Shown here in pieces: positions 33,513 to 43,944 of a stretch of 64,000 bases of DNA. Both the position numbers and the translations under genes were made by a program. Numbering within the stretch: position 1 is the stretch's first letter; every line of letters starts with the position of its first letter. The stretch lies in NCBI RefSeq assembly GCF_036323735.1, contig NC_086037.1, positions 61,307,502 through 61,371,501 on the forward strand, read 5' to 3'. Source of the DNA: Rattus norvegicus (Eukaryota > Chordata > Mammalia > Rodentia > Muridae). The notes beneath the pieces were generated by a model. That model saw nothing but the letters and a program-made list of their open reading frames with translations, was not told where the DNA came from and did no database searches.

Positions 33513-33960
33513 ACAGAATAATATCAACCAACCAGACCCCCCCCCCCAGAGCTCCTGGGGAATAAACCACCAACCAATGAGTACACATGGCTCCAACTGT
33601 ATATGTAGCAGAAGATGGCACTGTCTGGTATCAATAGGAGGAGAAGTCCTTGGTCCTAGGAAGGCTCATTTCCCCAGTGTAGGGGAATGCTAGGGTGTTG
33701 AGGTGGGACTGGGGGTGGGTGGGAGTGGGAGCATCTTCATAAAAGCACGGGCATGGGAGAGGGGGGATGAGTGGGAGAAGGAGGATAACACTTGAAATGT
33801 AAATACATAAAATACCCAATAAAAATAAATTAATTGGGACTGGGGATTTAGCTCAGTGGTAGAGCGCTTACCTAGGAAGCACAAGGCCCTGGGCTCGGTC
33901 CCCAGCTCCGAAAAAAAAGAACCAAAAAATTAATTAATTAATTAATTAATTAATGAAAAA
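33513..33960 (+). mobile_element. LINE-1 3'UTR insertion (itself holding an ID SINE)
   Basis: The L1 3' end (gagctcctggggaataaacc, gtgtaggggaatgctagggt, ataacacttgaaatgtaaat, cccaataaaaataaat) is 5'-truncated and flanked by perfect copies of agaaagttattt at 33501-33512 and 33961-33972. Its tail is interrupted by an ID element, leaving the AATT-rich remainder at 33931-33960. A 13-C run lies near 33538. Confidence 0.85.
33836..33928 (+). mobile_element. Rat ID SINE
   Basis: A tRNA-Ala/BC1-type element with A box (tagctcagtggtagagcg) and B box (gctcggtcccc, one base from consensus). The A-rich tail is interrupted as aaaaaaaagaaccaaaaaa. It is flanked by aaattaatt at 33827-33835 and 33927-33935. 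It is inserted in the tail of the L1 fragment and so is the youngest layer. Confidence 0.95.
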
Positions 33961-34145
33961 AGAAAGTTATTTGCTTTGGGCCTGGAAGAAAGCCAGTAAG
34001 CAGCGGTCTTCCATGATCTCAGTTTCTGTCCTCCAGATTCCTGCTTCCACTTCACCTGACTTTAGATTGCAACCTGTAAGCCAAACTGGCTTTCCTCCCC
34101 AGGTTGCTTTTGGTCACTGTGACAAGAAAGAAGGAAAACACAGAT

Positions 34146-35185
34146 AGCCATTAAATTGGTACATCTAAAGCGCTGTTGTCCGGGGTTACCTAATAGTTAC
34201 AAGTCCTCGAACAACAGTTTAATTCCCTACGGCTCATCAGTTTCCTCTCCCAGAAGATGGAATGATGCTATCTTTATCCCTGAATTAGTCAAAGGCTGGA
34301 ACATGGGATACATGTACAAGAGTTAAGTACATACTAGTCATGTCAAGTTCATACTAGCCATGTCAAGCACACGCTAGGTGCTCAACTTCCAAGACACCTG
34401 GGAGACCAAGGTTACAGACGCCTCCACCAACTCTGTTTAACGTTCCCAACTCTTCCCTTTAAAGTGAGCCAAATTCCACTAGAGCAAGGTCTCTCTGCTA
34501 TTAATGCTCTTTCTTCCAGCATCTCCAGATAAACCGATATGCGGTTTTCAACCTTTCGACTCTTTGGTTCAGAATGTGAGCATTTCCACTGGGTTTCCCC
34601 TCCAGCCACTGAGGTCCACCCGTCAGCCGGACTTTGCAAGCTCTGCAAGATGTAGCCTTTAATCAACCGAGGGCTTGGAGGCCCCCGGTGCATCCTGCCC
34701 GAGGGGCAAGCCTACGATCTCTGGGTAGAGTTCGTTGAAGGGGGAGAGTCAAGTCAGATTTTACAGTCCTGTCTCTGAGATCACCCAGTGGGGTGGACAG
34801 AAAGCTGACAAAGGAGGATTTTTTTCAGAGCGGTGGGCGTGGCCTTTGCAGGAGGAGGCTCCTGCCGGAAAGCGGCTTACAAAGGCAAGACAGAGTGAGA
34901 CCCTCTGGAGACAGCTAAGAAGAGTAGAGAGCAGCCACCTCTCTGTTCTAAAGTAAACAGTTTTGATTAAAGCCCAGCAAACACAGAGCCATGCACAAGC
35001 CATCAATCCATCGTAAGGAGTGTTTGCAGATTGCCGGCAGCCTTCGTACCGGATTCAGAAGGACCAACAGTCTATTCCTAGTCCCCTGGTGTCTTGTTCT
35101 ATTACTTAGCCCTAGTTATCAGCCGTTTTCCTCCTTCCTCTTTAAGGACGCTCATTCCTCTCGCTGCTTTTGCGTGTTTAATCAT
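34146..35185. other. Unique or unassigned sequence
   Basis: No named repeat or gene. A GC-rich part at about 34820-34880 holds ggaggaggctcctgccggaa, with a short inverted repeat (aggaggctcct). Nothing supports a promoter. Confidence 0.35.
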
Positions 35186-35187
35186 TT

Positions 35188-35505
35188 ATTTAGTTGCGCA
35201 TGTGTGTGCTGTGTGCATGATGTGTGTGCGCATGTGCACACAGAGAGAAGTCAGAGAAGGACGTCAGGGATCCAGCTGCTGCTTCACTCTCTACCAGAGT
35301 CCTTAGAGACAGCGTCTCTCGTGGAGTTTAGAGCTAGTCTGGTGGCAACCAAACCCCAGGCATTCTCCTGTCTCCTCTGTAACGTCCACAGCACTGCAGT
35401 TCTGGGTGCACAGTTAAGCCCTGGCTCCTTAGGTAGGTCCTAGGATTTGAACTCAGATCTTTGTGCAGGTGTGCTTACCCTGCAGCCTTCCTCTGCAGCC
35501 CCGCT
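35188..35505 (-). mobile_element. B2/B3-superfamily composite SINE
   Basis: A TG-rich left end (the inverted CA tail) is followed by gagacagcgtctctcgtgga, ggcattctcctgtctcctct and atttgaactcagatctttgt, then a diverged tRNA-like head ending near ctctgcagcccc. This is the reverse of the composite element seen at 9203. Confidence 0.6.
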
Positions 35506-35900
35506 GTACGCACACACTCATTCACACATACACATTCGCTGCACTTTTCTTGAAACTTTTCTTGATACACACTCTGCTGTAGGTCTTAGGTGTCCGTTTT
35601 GAGAACCATCCATCGATCCCCGCTCAGCAGTGGGCAGTTGTCATCCTTAATGTATAAAATTCCACTGTGATGTAGTGACGTGCCCATCGGACAGCAGTAG
35701 CAGAGAGTCCTGGGTACCTCATATCCCCTGTCACTTGACATCATCAGACAGATACTGGTCTGAGTTTACATCAAAGCTAATTCTTACGGAGGTTCTGACC
35801 TGTAGCAAGTGCCCTGTCCAGCATTTGGCATATCTTCATCTGCTTCAACCTTTCAAAAGCAATAGCCTTATTTTTCTAAGTAACAACAATTAATGCAAAG
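35506..35900. other. Unique sequence
   Basis: No repeat or gene recognised. Confidence 0.35.
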
Positions 35901-35904
35901 GGAG

Positions 35905-36000
35905 GCTATGAATTTAAAAAAAAACAAGGGTGGTATTTGGGGAGGTTTTGGGCAAGAAAAGGAAGGGGGAAATATAATTATATTATCCTATTAAAAATAA
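35905..36000 (+). mobile_element. LINE-1 Lx-type 3' end fragment
   Basis: The piece gggtggtatttggggaggtt followed by aaaaggaagggggaaatata and attatattatcctatt is the terminal part of an Lx 3'UTR. It directly abuts the next L1 fragment. Confidence 0.6.
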
Positions 36001-36432
36001 AACAACCCTGAGATTCTACCTTATACCAGTCAGAAAGTTAGAGAAAGGACTGAAGGAGCTGAAGGGGTTTGCAACCCCATAGGAAGAACAACAATATCAA
36101 CCAACCAGAGTCCCCAGAGCCCCCAGGGACTAAACCACCAACCAATGAGTACCCATGGAGGGACCCATGGCTCCATCTACATGGACAGCAGAGGATGGCC
36201 TTGTTGAGCATCAATGGAGGAGAGGCCCTCGGTCCTGTGAAGGCTCGATGCCTCAGTGTAGAGGAACGTCAAGGCAGGGAGGCAGGAGGGAGTGGGAAGG
36301 TAGATGGAGGAGCACCCTCATAGAAGCAGGCGGAGGGGGAGTGGGATGGGGAGGTTCAGAAAGGGAAACAGGGAAAGGAGATAACATTTGAAATGTAAAT
36401 GAAGAAAATATCCAATAAAAAAATAAATAAAA
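36001..36432 (+). mobile_element. LINE-1 3' fragment with internal deletion
   Basis: It opens with a 30-bp piece of ORF2 (acaaccctgagattctacct) fused directly to 3'UTR sequence (gactgaaggagctgaagggg, accaaccaatgagtacccat, gcctcagtgtagaggaacgt, gaaatgtaaatgaagaaaat, atccaataaaa). The intact copy at 49146 has about 800 bp between the same landmarks, so most of the ORF2 end was deleted. Confidence 0.85.
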
Positions 36433-37195
36433 CAAAAATACAAAAATAAATAGAAAAGGCCTGAAATTGATAGTTTTAATTTTTATATTTTTATAATTTA
36501 TATTATAATGATGCTATTTGCCCCAATTCACCACATCCTGTATCAGACCTGGGATCCTATCAGAGGTTGTCATGAAATCTACTCTACTCTCACAGTTACA
36601 GAGCTATTCTCAATTAAAAAGCATTTTAAAGCCCCCCCCACCTTTACTTTGCCCCTGCAAACATCTCAGTGGTTTCGGTCATAACTAGGTCACACAGATG
36701 GGAAGGTCTCGGTGGTGGATCCAAACAAGACGGGCTTTCTTGGAGCCTTTTACAGTACCTGGCCCTGCACTTTAGATGAGTCTTTCTTTGCAAAGAGGAG
36801 CAGAAGCCACAAACTAGAGCCAAGACACCGAACAGGAGATACCCAGGTTTGCAAGCCGTGTGCAGGTCATCTGACAGCCTTCAGTATTACTGCCTGAAGC
36901 ATTCGAGCCTCCTTCATTCCCCTCACTGTCAGGTAGGAAATTAACAGTGCGTGTTTTTAAGGGTTGGGTGCAGAATGCCTGCATGATCTTACACACTTCT
37001 AACGCAAAGAGCCAAGGTAATAAACCTTGCTTCTTCTGTCTTCTTTAGTGTGCAGATATGAACTACATTCTTAGATAGGAAAACCTGTTGTTAGTGTCAT
37101 TGCAAGAAAGAGATGGAATGGTTACAGACCAAAGTAAGAAACTCTAATCCTTCTAGTTCAATAATTTCTGTCAATAGTAAACTAAATACAACATA
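36433..37195. other. Unique AT-rich then mixed sequence
   Basis: AT-rich at about 36470-36520 (ttttatatttttataattta). No repeat family or gene recognised. Confidence 0.35.
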
Positions 37196-37200
37196 CATCA

Positions 37201-37380
37201 AAGGGCTGTGGAGATGACTCAGTTGACAAAGTGATTGAATGCAGCATGAGGGTCTGAGTTCAGATCTCCGGAGCACACATTAAATGACAGACACTATTAT
37301 GTGCCAATTACCCTAGTTCTGGGCAGGCAAGACAGGAGGATCCCTATGTGAGTTCTGGGTTCAGGTAAGATACCATGTCT

Positions 37381-37427
<47 letters not shown>

Positions 37428-37605
37428 AAGGTATGATACTCAATGATGACCTCTGGCCTCCACACATATGCATGTGCACCTACACATCACTGAGCACATA
37501 ACATACACATACGTACATATGTACACACAGACACATATTTGTCCACACAGATATACACACATATTCACATATGCACACACACACACACACACACACCCCT
37601 AGAAT
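37201..37605 (+). mobile_element. Composite B2/B3-superfamily SINE with a 45-A internal run
   Basis: The pol III-type head (gggctgtggagatgactcag), ctgagttcagatctccggag, a B1-like centre (gcaagacaggaggatcccta), an A-run of 45 (37382-37426), then gatgacctctggcctccaca and a CA-rich tail ending in (CA)n at about 37574-37599. The internal A-run marks the junction of the two SINE halves. Confidence 0.75.
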
Positions 37606-38326
37606 TTTAGCAATTGTCCCTCAGGGACAGAAAAAGGAGAGGTGTCTAATCTGAGCAGTGAGCTCTGTAGTTTCCTCTGTGGAGCTACTGCCTCCCGTCA
37701 AAAGTTTCTTACAAAACCAGCCTTCCCTAAACTGTGCCCTGGGTCACTAGCACCCCTCACGCCTAAAGCAGAAGAAGATAATCATGAAGGGAAGGTCGGA
37801 GGTTTGCACATTTTTTTCATCATGTGTTGCCACTAAGTAACTTGTGACCCTAATAAATGTCACTATCCATTTTCTCTAATTAAGATAATAAATATTATGC
37901 AGTCACACAGATTGGCATTTATACCTCCATTTCTGAGATGTGGAATTTACAACAGAGTCTTTTTTTTTTTTTGAGGGACTCCACAAATAAAGGTCATTTA
38001 GCTTTGCCTGGAGAGGAACCCAAGAGTTCAGGTTAATGAAGCTGGATGATGAGGGCCATGAGGGACGAAACCCTCAGTCAGGGAAGGAAAGGGAATCCTC
38101 ACCCAGAGCCAGTGCTTTTCTTGAGCTGACATCATATGCTTCGTTCTTAGATAGGGTTCACCTCTAAAGACAGGCGGCACAGACCCAGACATCAATGGCA
38201 GCCATGTTGCTTTGAGGCTGGCAGGTCTGTGGCCTCTTTGTGTCCTCGAGAATCACTGTTGACCACTCTGTGGCCCGTGCAAAGTGGGTAGGGGGTCCAG
38301 TAGTTCAAGTGAGCTCACTCCATCTT
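37606..38326. other. Unique sequence
   Basis: No gene or repeat recognised. Confidence 0.35.
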
Positions 38327-38341
38327 AAGACAGGCTAAGGG

Positions 38342-38451
38342 GGGGCTGGGGATTTAGCTCAGTGGTAGAGCGCTTACCTAGGAAGCGCAAGGCCCTGGGT
38401 TCGGTCCCCAGCTCCGAAAAAAAGAAAAAAAAAGAACCAAAAAAAAAAAAA
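38342..38451 (+). mobile_element. Rat ID SINE
   Basis: Near-consensus ID element: ggggctggggatttagctca, A box tagctcagtggtagagcg, B box ggttcggtcccc and an A-rich tail with aagaacc interruptions. Flanked by aagacaggctaagggg-type duplications at 38327-38341 and 38452-38467. The clean ends imply a recent insertion. Confidence 0.97.
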
Positions 38452-38689
38452 AAGACAGGCTAAGGGGAGGGGAAGGAAACTAAAAGGAAATGGGGGAGGG
38501 AGGAAGAGGAGAGAAGGAAACGGGGAGGCAGAGGAAGGAGAGGAACCTTCCTCCTAACCCCTCAAATCCAAACATATCCAAAACAAACAAACAATGGCAA
38601 AGGCCAGAAAAATAAATTCACCTGCATTGCCCCCTCCCCCATGTTTCTTCTTACCTCTGGGGCTCTTCTCCCATTCAAACATATACAAA

Positions 38690-38752
38690 CTACATACATA
38701 CATGCATACATATATATACATATACATACACATATACATATATGTCCTGTAC
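38690..38752. repeat. (CATA/TACA)n AT-rich microsatellite
   Basis: Units of ACATAC and ATAT alternate over about 60 bp (acatacatgcatacatatat). Confidence 0.85.
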
Positions 38753-38850
38753 ATACACAGGACTCCAATGTCCTCAACCTGAGACCTGTTCCAGTACCAG
38801 TTGCATCCCAGGTGATCCAATCAAGCCACCAGTCATTTTTCTTTCACTAC

Positions 38851-39182
38851 TGTGGTGATTTGACTATGCTTGGCTCAGGGAGTGGCCATATTTAGAGATG
38901 TGGCCTTGTTGGAGTAGGTGTGGCCTTGTAGGAGGAAGCTGTCACTGTGGCCATGGGCTTGAAGACCCTCATCCTAGCTGCCTGGAATCCAGTCTTCTTC
39001 TAGCTGCCTTTGGAACAAGGGGTAGAACTCTCTGCTCCTATACCATGTCTTGACATGTTCCCACCTTGATGATAATGGACTGATCCTCTGAACGTGTAAG
39101 CCAGACCCAATGTAATGTTGTCCTTATAAGACTTGCCTTGGTCATGGTGTCTGTTCACAACAGTAAAACCCTAACTAAGACA
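38851..39182 (+). mobile_element. MaLR solo LTR (ORR1-like)
   Basis: Begins TGTGGTGATTTGACTATGCT and ends aaccctaactaagaca. Interior landmarks are ggagtaggtgtggccttgta, ccaccttgatgataatggac, ccagacccaatgtaatgttg and ggtcatggtgtctgttcaca. TG...CA termini are intact; the 5-bp flanks no longer match. Confidence 0.88.
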
Positions 39183-39775
39183 CCCACCTTAGCCAAAAGC
39201 CTAGAAATTTGGCTCAGCCTCTGACAGGCATCATGAATCAGCACTCCGGAGTCTCTGCTCACAGCCCTCTAGAGTCACTGGATCAGGAGGGATTGCACCT
39301 CTATGCCTGAGATTCATTTCTGTGGACTGATTTGTGTTTCAGGGTCTCAGACAGTCCACTCACGTCATCCCATATCCAGGTGGAAGCTAAGCTAAGTGGG
39401 GTGCTGCTAAGTGGCACTCTTCAAGTGCCTAAAGAGACATCCAAGACCTGGACACGGCTGTAGGTGACAGCCTCTGCTCTTAGCCATAGCTAAACTACAG
39501 GCCATCCATCTCCATGAGGCTGAGGGCCCAGGGAGGCCAGGAATTCTTCCCTGCAAACTAGTCTCAAGAAAGGGGGCGGGAGGGGGCTGACACTGGCTTT
39601 TTGCCGAAAGAGGCTCAATTCTAGATGTGGTCAGAGGTAAGTTCGAATTTTGGCTCCATAATACACTAGAGAAAAACGTATGTGGCTGGGCCTCAAGCAT
39701 TGGGTCCCAGCACAGAGAAAACTCTGCATCCCCCTTCCCTGCCCCAGATCATGTAAGACTTGTTTTAGGACTTTG
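39183..39775. other. Unique sequence
   Basis: No gene or repeat recognised. Overlapping opposite-strand frames of 60-97 codons have no domain. Confidence 0.35.
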
Positions 39776-39779
39776 GGGT

Positions 39780-40385
39780 TGGAGGCCCAGTGAATCTTTT
39801 TACTCTCTAAGGAGCTCATAACTGACTCATTGGGTGATTTAAATAGGACAAATCATACACGTTCCATTGTTAAATTCTCAACAGCCTTTTGAGCACTAGA
39901 AATGATGGTGTCCGCTTAACGAGAAAAATGGCCCTTACAAGGGATGGAGACACAATTGGCCTCAGGTACAAGATTAGCCATTGGCACCACTGGGATTTGA
40001 GGCCCAGACAATATAGACTCCTAATAAAGATGATGGGAAAGAAACCAAGGTAATTGGCAGGCGGACCAGGCACCTTCACCAAGTGGGGCTTCTGTCTGAA
40101 CAGGGCATTTCTGACTTGGCTGTTCCTTAACCCCAGGGAAATTGCAGCATGGATACCTGAAATGGCCCAGGACACATTTAAATCCAGGTTCACTTCACAA
40201 ACCCCATTACTTTCCTGTTTGCTCATCTCCAGCCAAGTTCAAGTTGCCTCCCCTTTGTCACAGGGGACCGCATGAATAATAGATATGTCATTTTTAACTG
40301 TCAACAACATCGTTTGAGTGGTGTCCGTAGGATTTTAAATAACCCAGGGAACCTTTCTGCTGACATCATTTTACCACATGCTTTG
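39780..40385. promoter_or_regulatory. Candidate conserved non-coding element
   Basis: Six hundred bases without a repeat, holding tgggtgatttaaataggaca, gttccattgttaaattctca (SOX-like CATTGTT), actcctaataaagatgatgg, ccaaggtaattggcaggcgg and gaataatagatatgtcattt. The motif mix and unique character resemble a conserved enhancer block. Inference only. Confidence 0.42.
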
Positions 40386-40484
40386 GGGTGGAACAAAACA
40401 TAACAGGGAATTAAATACACATACATATGCAACACGCACACATAAACACACATACACATGCGTGCTCACGCATGCACCTGGGCA

Positions 40485-40486
40485 TA

Positions 40487-40532
<46 letters not shown>

Positions 40533-40545
40533 AACACACACACCA
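40485..40545. repeat. (CA)n microsatellite
   Basis: About 55 bp of CA repeats with minor CAAA interruptions. Confidence 0.95.
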
Positions 40546-41083
40546 CTACAAAATTACACTTGCCTATATGTCTTTGTCTGTACTTGGTGTTTCTTTGGCT
40601 TCTGCGTTCCCCTCCTCCACGGATAACAGCCATCTGCTGTGGAGGCAACACAATTAGGCTGTTCTAACATCTTCCTGTGGTTAAATAGGCCCATCTTTCC
40701 CTATGACAGTTAGTTTATAGAATCGGGAGGGGATAGCTGTCATCCGTGCCTACTTGGAAGTGACATCAGGATGATTAAGAAAAACAAAGTGTTTCCTTCC
40801 AACAATATCCTGGTTAGTGAGGTTTCAAGCGCCCAGGGTTTGGACACGGTGACATGAATCTCCCACTTTTCCAGCACAAGAGAACATTTGTCCTGAGACA
40901 AAAATCTTGTCAGGGACACGTGTGTCTCCACACAAAGTAAATCTTTAGGGCTGGCTTGTCATGTACTATACGGTGACCTGGCACAGATTAAAAACAAATA
41001 GACCTGTAGGTTTCCCCAAACTCCATCGGTGAAGAGACTGACAAACACCAGTCATATTGCGAGTACTCAATCAAAATTAAAAT
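40546..41083. other. Unique sequence
   Basis: No repeat or gene recognised. Confidence 0.35.
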
Positions 41084-41095
41084 GGAATGGATGAG

Positions 41096-41198
41096 GGGCT
41101 GGGGATTTAGCTCAGTGGTAGAGCGCTTACCTAGGAAGCGCAAGGCCCTGGGTTCGGTCCCCAGCTCCGAAAAAAAAAAGAACCAAAAAAAAAAAAAA
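41096..41198 (+). mobile_element. Rat ID SINE
   Basis: Near-consensus ID element with intact A box and B box (ggttcggtcccc) and an A-rich tail. It is flanked by perfect ggaatggatgag duplications at 41084-41095 and 41199-41210. The body is essentially identical to the copy at 38342. Confidence 0.97.
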
Positions 41199-41318
41199 GG
41201 AATGGATGAGCAGTTCACCTTGGGGAACAGAGTAGCCTCAATTGTATTCTTTTAACCTGTTTCCATTTTCATTAATTTACAGCATAGGAGAGCATGGAGC
41301 CCACATCACAAAAGTGCA

Positions 41319-41470
41319 GGGGGCCAGCAGGATGGTTCAATGGGTAAAGGCACCTGCCTGATGACTTGAGTTTAATATCTAGTCCCCACATGGCAGAAGG
41401 AAAGAAACAACACCTGCAAGTTGTCCTCTAGAACAAGGTGGCATGCCTCCACACATGGACACACACAAAA
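41319..41470 (+). mobile_element. B3A-like SINE
   Basis: The head gggggccagcaggatggttc is followed by cacctgcctgatgacttgag, cacctgcaagttgtcctcta and catgcctccacacatggaca. Its tail runs into the GATA array, which has probably grown out of that tail. Confidence 0.75.
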
Positions 41471-41521
41471 ATAGATAGATAGACAGACAAACAGACAGAC
41501 AGATAAGTAGGTAGATGGGTG

Positions 41522-41572
<51 letters not shown>

Positions 41573-41703
41573 GGATGGATGGATGGATAGATGGATAGAT
41601 GGATAGATGGATAGATGGATAGATGGATAGATGATGGATAGATGATGGATAGGTGGATAGGTGGATAGATGGATAGATGAGGGATAGGTGGATAGATAGA
41701 TAA

Positions 41704-41753
<50 letters not shown>

Positions 41754-41778
41754 CATCAATCAATCATCAATCAAACAA
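41471..41778. repeat. (GATA)n/(GATG)n tetranucleotide array
   Basis: About 285 bp of GATA, GATG and GACA units, with two pure GATA blocks (about 41522-41570 and 41692-41752) separated by variant ATGGATAG-type units. It ends in atcatcaatcaatc. Minus-strand frames read Tyr-Leu-Ser-Ile repeats and are artefacts. Confidence 0.95.
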
Positions 41779-42019
41779 AAATACAGCACAGTAGGTACCA
41801 AACCCACCCTGCCTACCCTATTGGCCCAGGATGACTCAGGGGAATCTTCCTCCATTTATTCTGTACCTACCGCCTTCCCACACTTGGATCTTTGTGCAAC
41901 AAGTCTTGGATGTAATATCATCTTTTGTATAAATCTCAGTCGCCATCTAAATGATTGTACAAACTTATACACTCTACCCATCCCCCGCCCATCTGCAAAC
42001 CCTTGGTCTGCTGCGGTAA

Positions 42020-42470
42020 ATTAAACAGTGATCTTTAAAAGATATGGCTGGGACCTAAGCCTTGGAAATTGTGACTAAGACTGAGGTTGAGAGAAGGGTC
42101 CTCGCAGATGTAACCACTTAAGAATCTCCAGATGAGATCATCTTGGATTTGGGGTTAATCCTAACTTTGGTGTTGGGTGTGCTGAGGAGAGAAGGCAGGG
42201 TGAGATGTGAGGAGAACAGATATGTAGGGAGAAGGCCATGTGAAGATGGAGGCGGAGGCCAGGCTACCTCAGGCCGAGGAACATCTGATGCTGTCAGAAA
42301 TGAGGAGAGTCAAGGAAGGATCTTCCTCCAGAGTCTCTAGAGAGAACATGACCTCTACTGATGTCTTAATTCAAACCTTCTGAGCTCCAGACCCACAAAT
42401 GACTAAATTCTTCCTGTTCTCAGTCATCATATTGGGGATCACTTGTAATGGTAGTTAAAGGATGCTAATC
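42020..42470 (+). mobile_element. MLT1-like MaLR LTR
   Basis: Landmarks in order: atcatcttggatttggggtt, gggagaaggccatgtgaaga, tggaggcggaggccaggcta, gtcaaggaaggatcttcctc and a degenerate 3' part. This is the layout of the old mammalian MLT1/MaLR LTRs on the plus strand. Confidence 0.65.
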
Positions 42471-43185
42471 CTTCACCTTCCAACCATATGGATATACAAA
42501 AAAACAGGAAGGGTCCCCACAGCACAGGGGATTTGGATGAGGTCTCTCTTCATCACAGAATCACCTGCACTCTCTCAATCCCTCCTTTTCTATCTTTTCC
42601 ATCTCTGTTGCCAGTGAACCCCTCAACGTGGAGATGAACATGAGGAGATGATCGAGATGGCTTCCTAGATGGGAAGCTAGCTGTGGCACTCTGCTCAAAC
42701 GCATTCGAACAATTCAGTCACTGAGAACATAGATTCAAACTGACCTGGTCAATTTTAATGTCTTCTCCATGGGGCCATGATGCAGCCTTTAGTCTTTTCT
42801 CTCGTTATTTCCAAACATGCTCCTACACTTTACCACCTAGACTGCTCTGGAGTGCCCGGTCTTCCAGTGGTCCCCACCCTTCCTCCTGCCTCTCCTGTCA
42901 TTACCTTCCTAACACGACTAATGATATCTTGCTTGTAGTGTACGGAGATAACAGATATACTAGGGAATGAATGAGACTCTCTATTCCAAGGAGACAAAAT
43001 AATGGGACCTCTTGGGTACAGAGGAGAGGAGCTGATGGAAGATACACAAATAGAGCTGGCCTCACATCCCTAGGGGGAAAAATGAGAATACATAAGTGGG
43101 TGAGACAGCAGAGGTAAGAAAAGAAAGAACAGGAAAAGGAAGGTAAAAAAAAAACTGAGTGAAGCGTACAAATTAAAGAAATATC
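42471..43185. other. Unique sequence
   Basis: No repeat or gene recognised. Confidence 0.35.
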
Positions 43186-43189
43186 TCTA

Positions 43190-43315
43190 TATAATGTCCC
43201 ATACCTGTAATCCCATGCAGGCAGGAGGAGGAGGATCAAGAGTTCAAGGTCAGTCTTGACTACATGGTGAGTTTAGACCTAACCCAAGTTGCATCATGAA
43301 ACTCTAACTGGCAAG
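43190..43315 (+). mobile_element. B1 SINE
   Basis: The order atacctgtaatcccatgcag, gaggaggatcaagagttcaa and ggtcagtcttgactacatgg is a diverged plus-strand B1. Confidence 0.7.
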
Positions 43316-43940
43316 AGAAGGAGAAGGAATAGCTAGTTATAAGTGCATAACCACACAAAGACATACGCACATCTAATTTTAAAATAACAAAATAAATATT
43401 TAAGACACAGTAAGCCCAATGAATGCTACCCATGACCTCGCCCTTTGACTTTACTCCTGGCTGTACCCCTATGAATAAAACATAAGAGTACCACACTGGG
43501 ACACTGAGCTATGGAGATCCTCTTGGAGGAGGAGTTGGAGGCATGACTTATCCTTCTCTGGCTTTGCTCTTGCCTTCTTCCCAGCTGAGGTCTATGGCCA
43601 GCCTCCATCTATCCAACATCTGTTTCCTGAGACCTTGTGTCCTATCATCCTTTGTCAAGAGTTCCCCCTCCTCCCAGCATCCACGGTGTTCCACGGTATT
43701 CACTCTTCTACAGTGAACTCTCCTGATTCTATCAGTATTATCTGTGCTTTGATTTGTTTTTTCCCACTTCTGTCATTTATGTGTGCCTGTACCCAACTCA
43801 ACATCTGACTCTGAGCAGTCACCCCCATAAACACTTCTGGAAAATGAATAAAGCAAACATGGTGTTACACATCTGAAATACCCAATATTTTAAGGACAAA
43901 ATTTTCATGGCAATATGATAAATCACTTGGAGTTTAATAG
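43316..43940. other. Unique sequence
   Basis: No repeat or gene recognised. Confidence 0.35.
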
Positions 43941-43944
43941 TACT

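Larger units (their letters stand above)
33314..34145 (+). mobile_element. MaLR LTR (MTD-like), interrupted by an L1 fragment
   Basis: The left part (33314-33512: cagttactaagttgacacac, tcaattgaagaaccacctct, cctaggcaggtgggcctgga) and the right part (33961-34145: ctgggcctggaagaaagccag-like, cctgcttccacttcacctga, aacctgtaagccaaactggc) together make one plus-strand MaLR LTR. They are separated by 448 bp of L1 plus ID sequence, so the LTR is the oldest layer. Confidence 0.75.

Noticed and set aside
33836..33928. tRNA gene call on the ID element
   Set aside because: A and B boxes are tRNA-derived, but there is no tRNA cloverleaf or anticodon arm. It is a SINE, as are the copies at 38342 and 41096.
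41379..41763. Tyr-Leu-Ser-Ile repeat 'proteins'
   Set aside because: Direct translation of the GATA array.
41471..41778. CRISPR-like array
   Set aside because: The repeats are tetranucleotides with no spacers, and the context is a mammalian genome.
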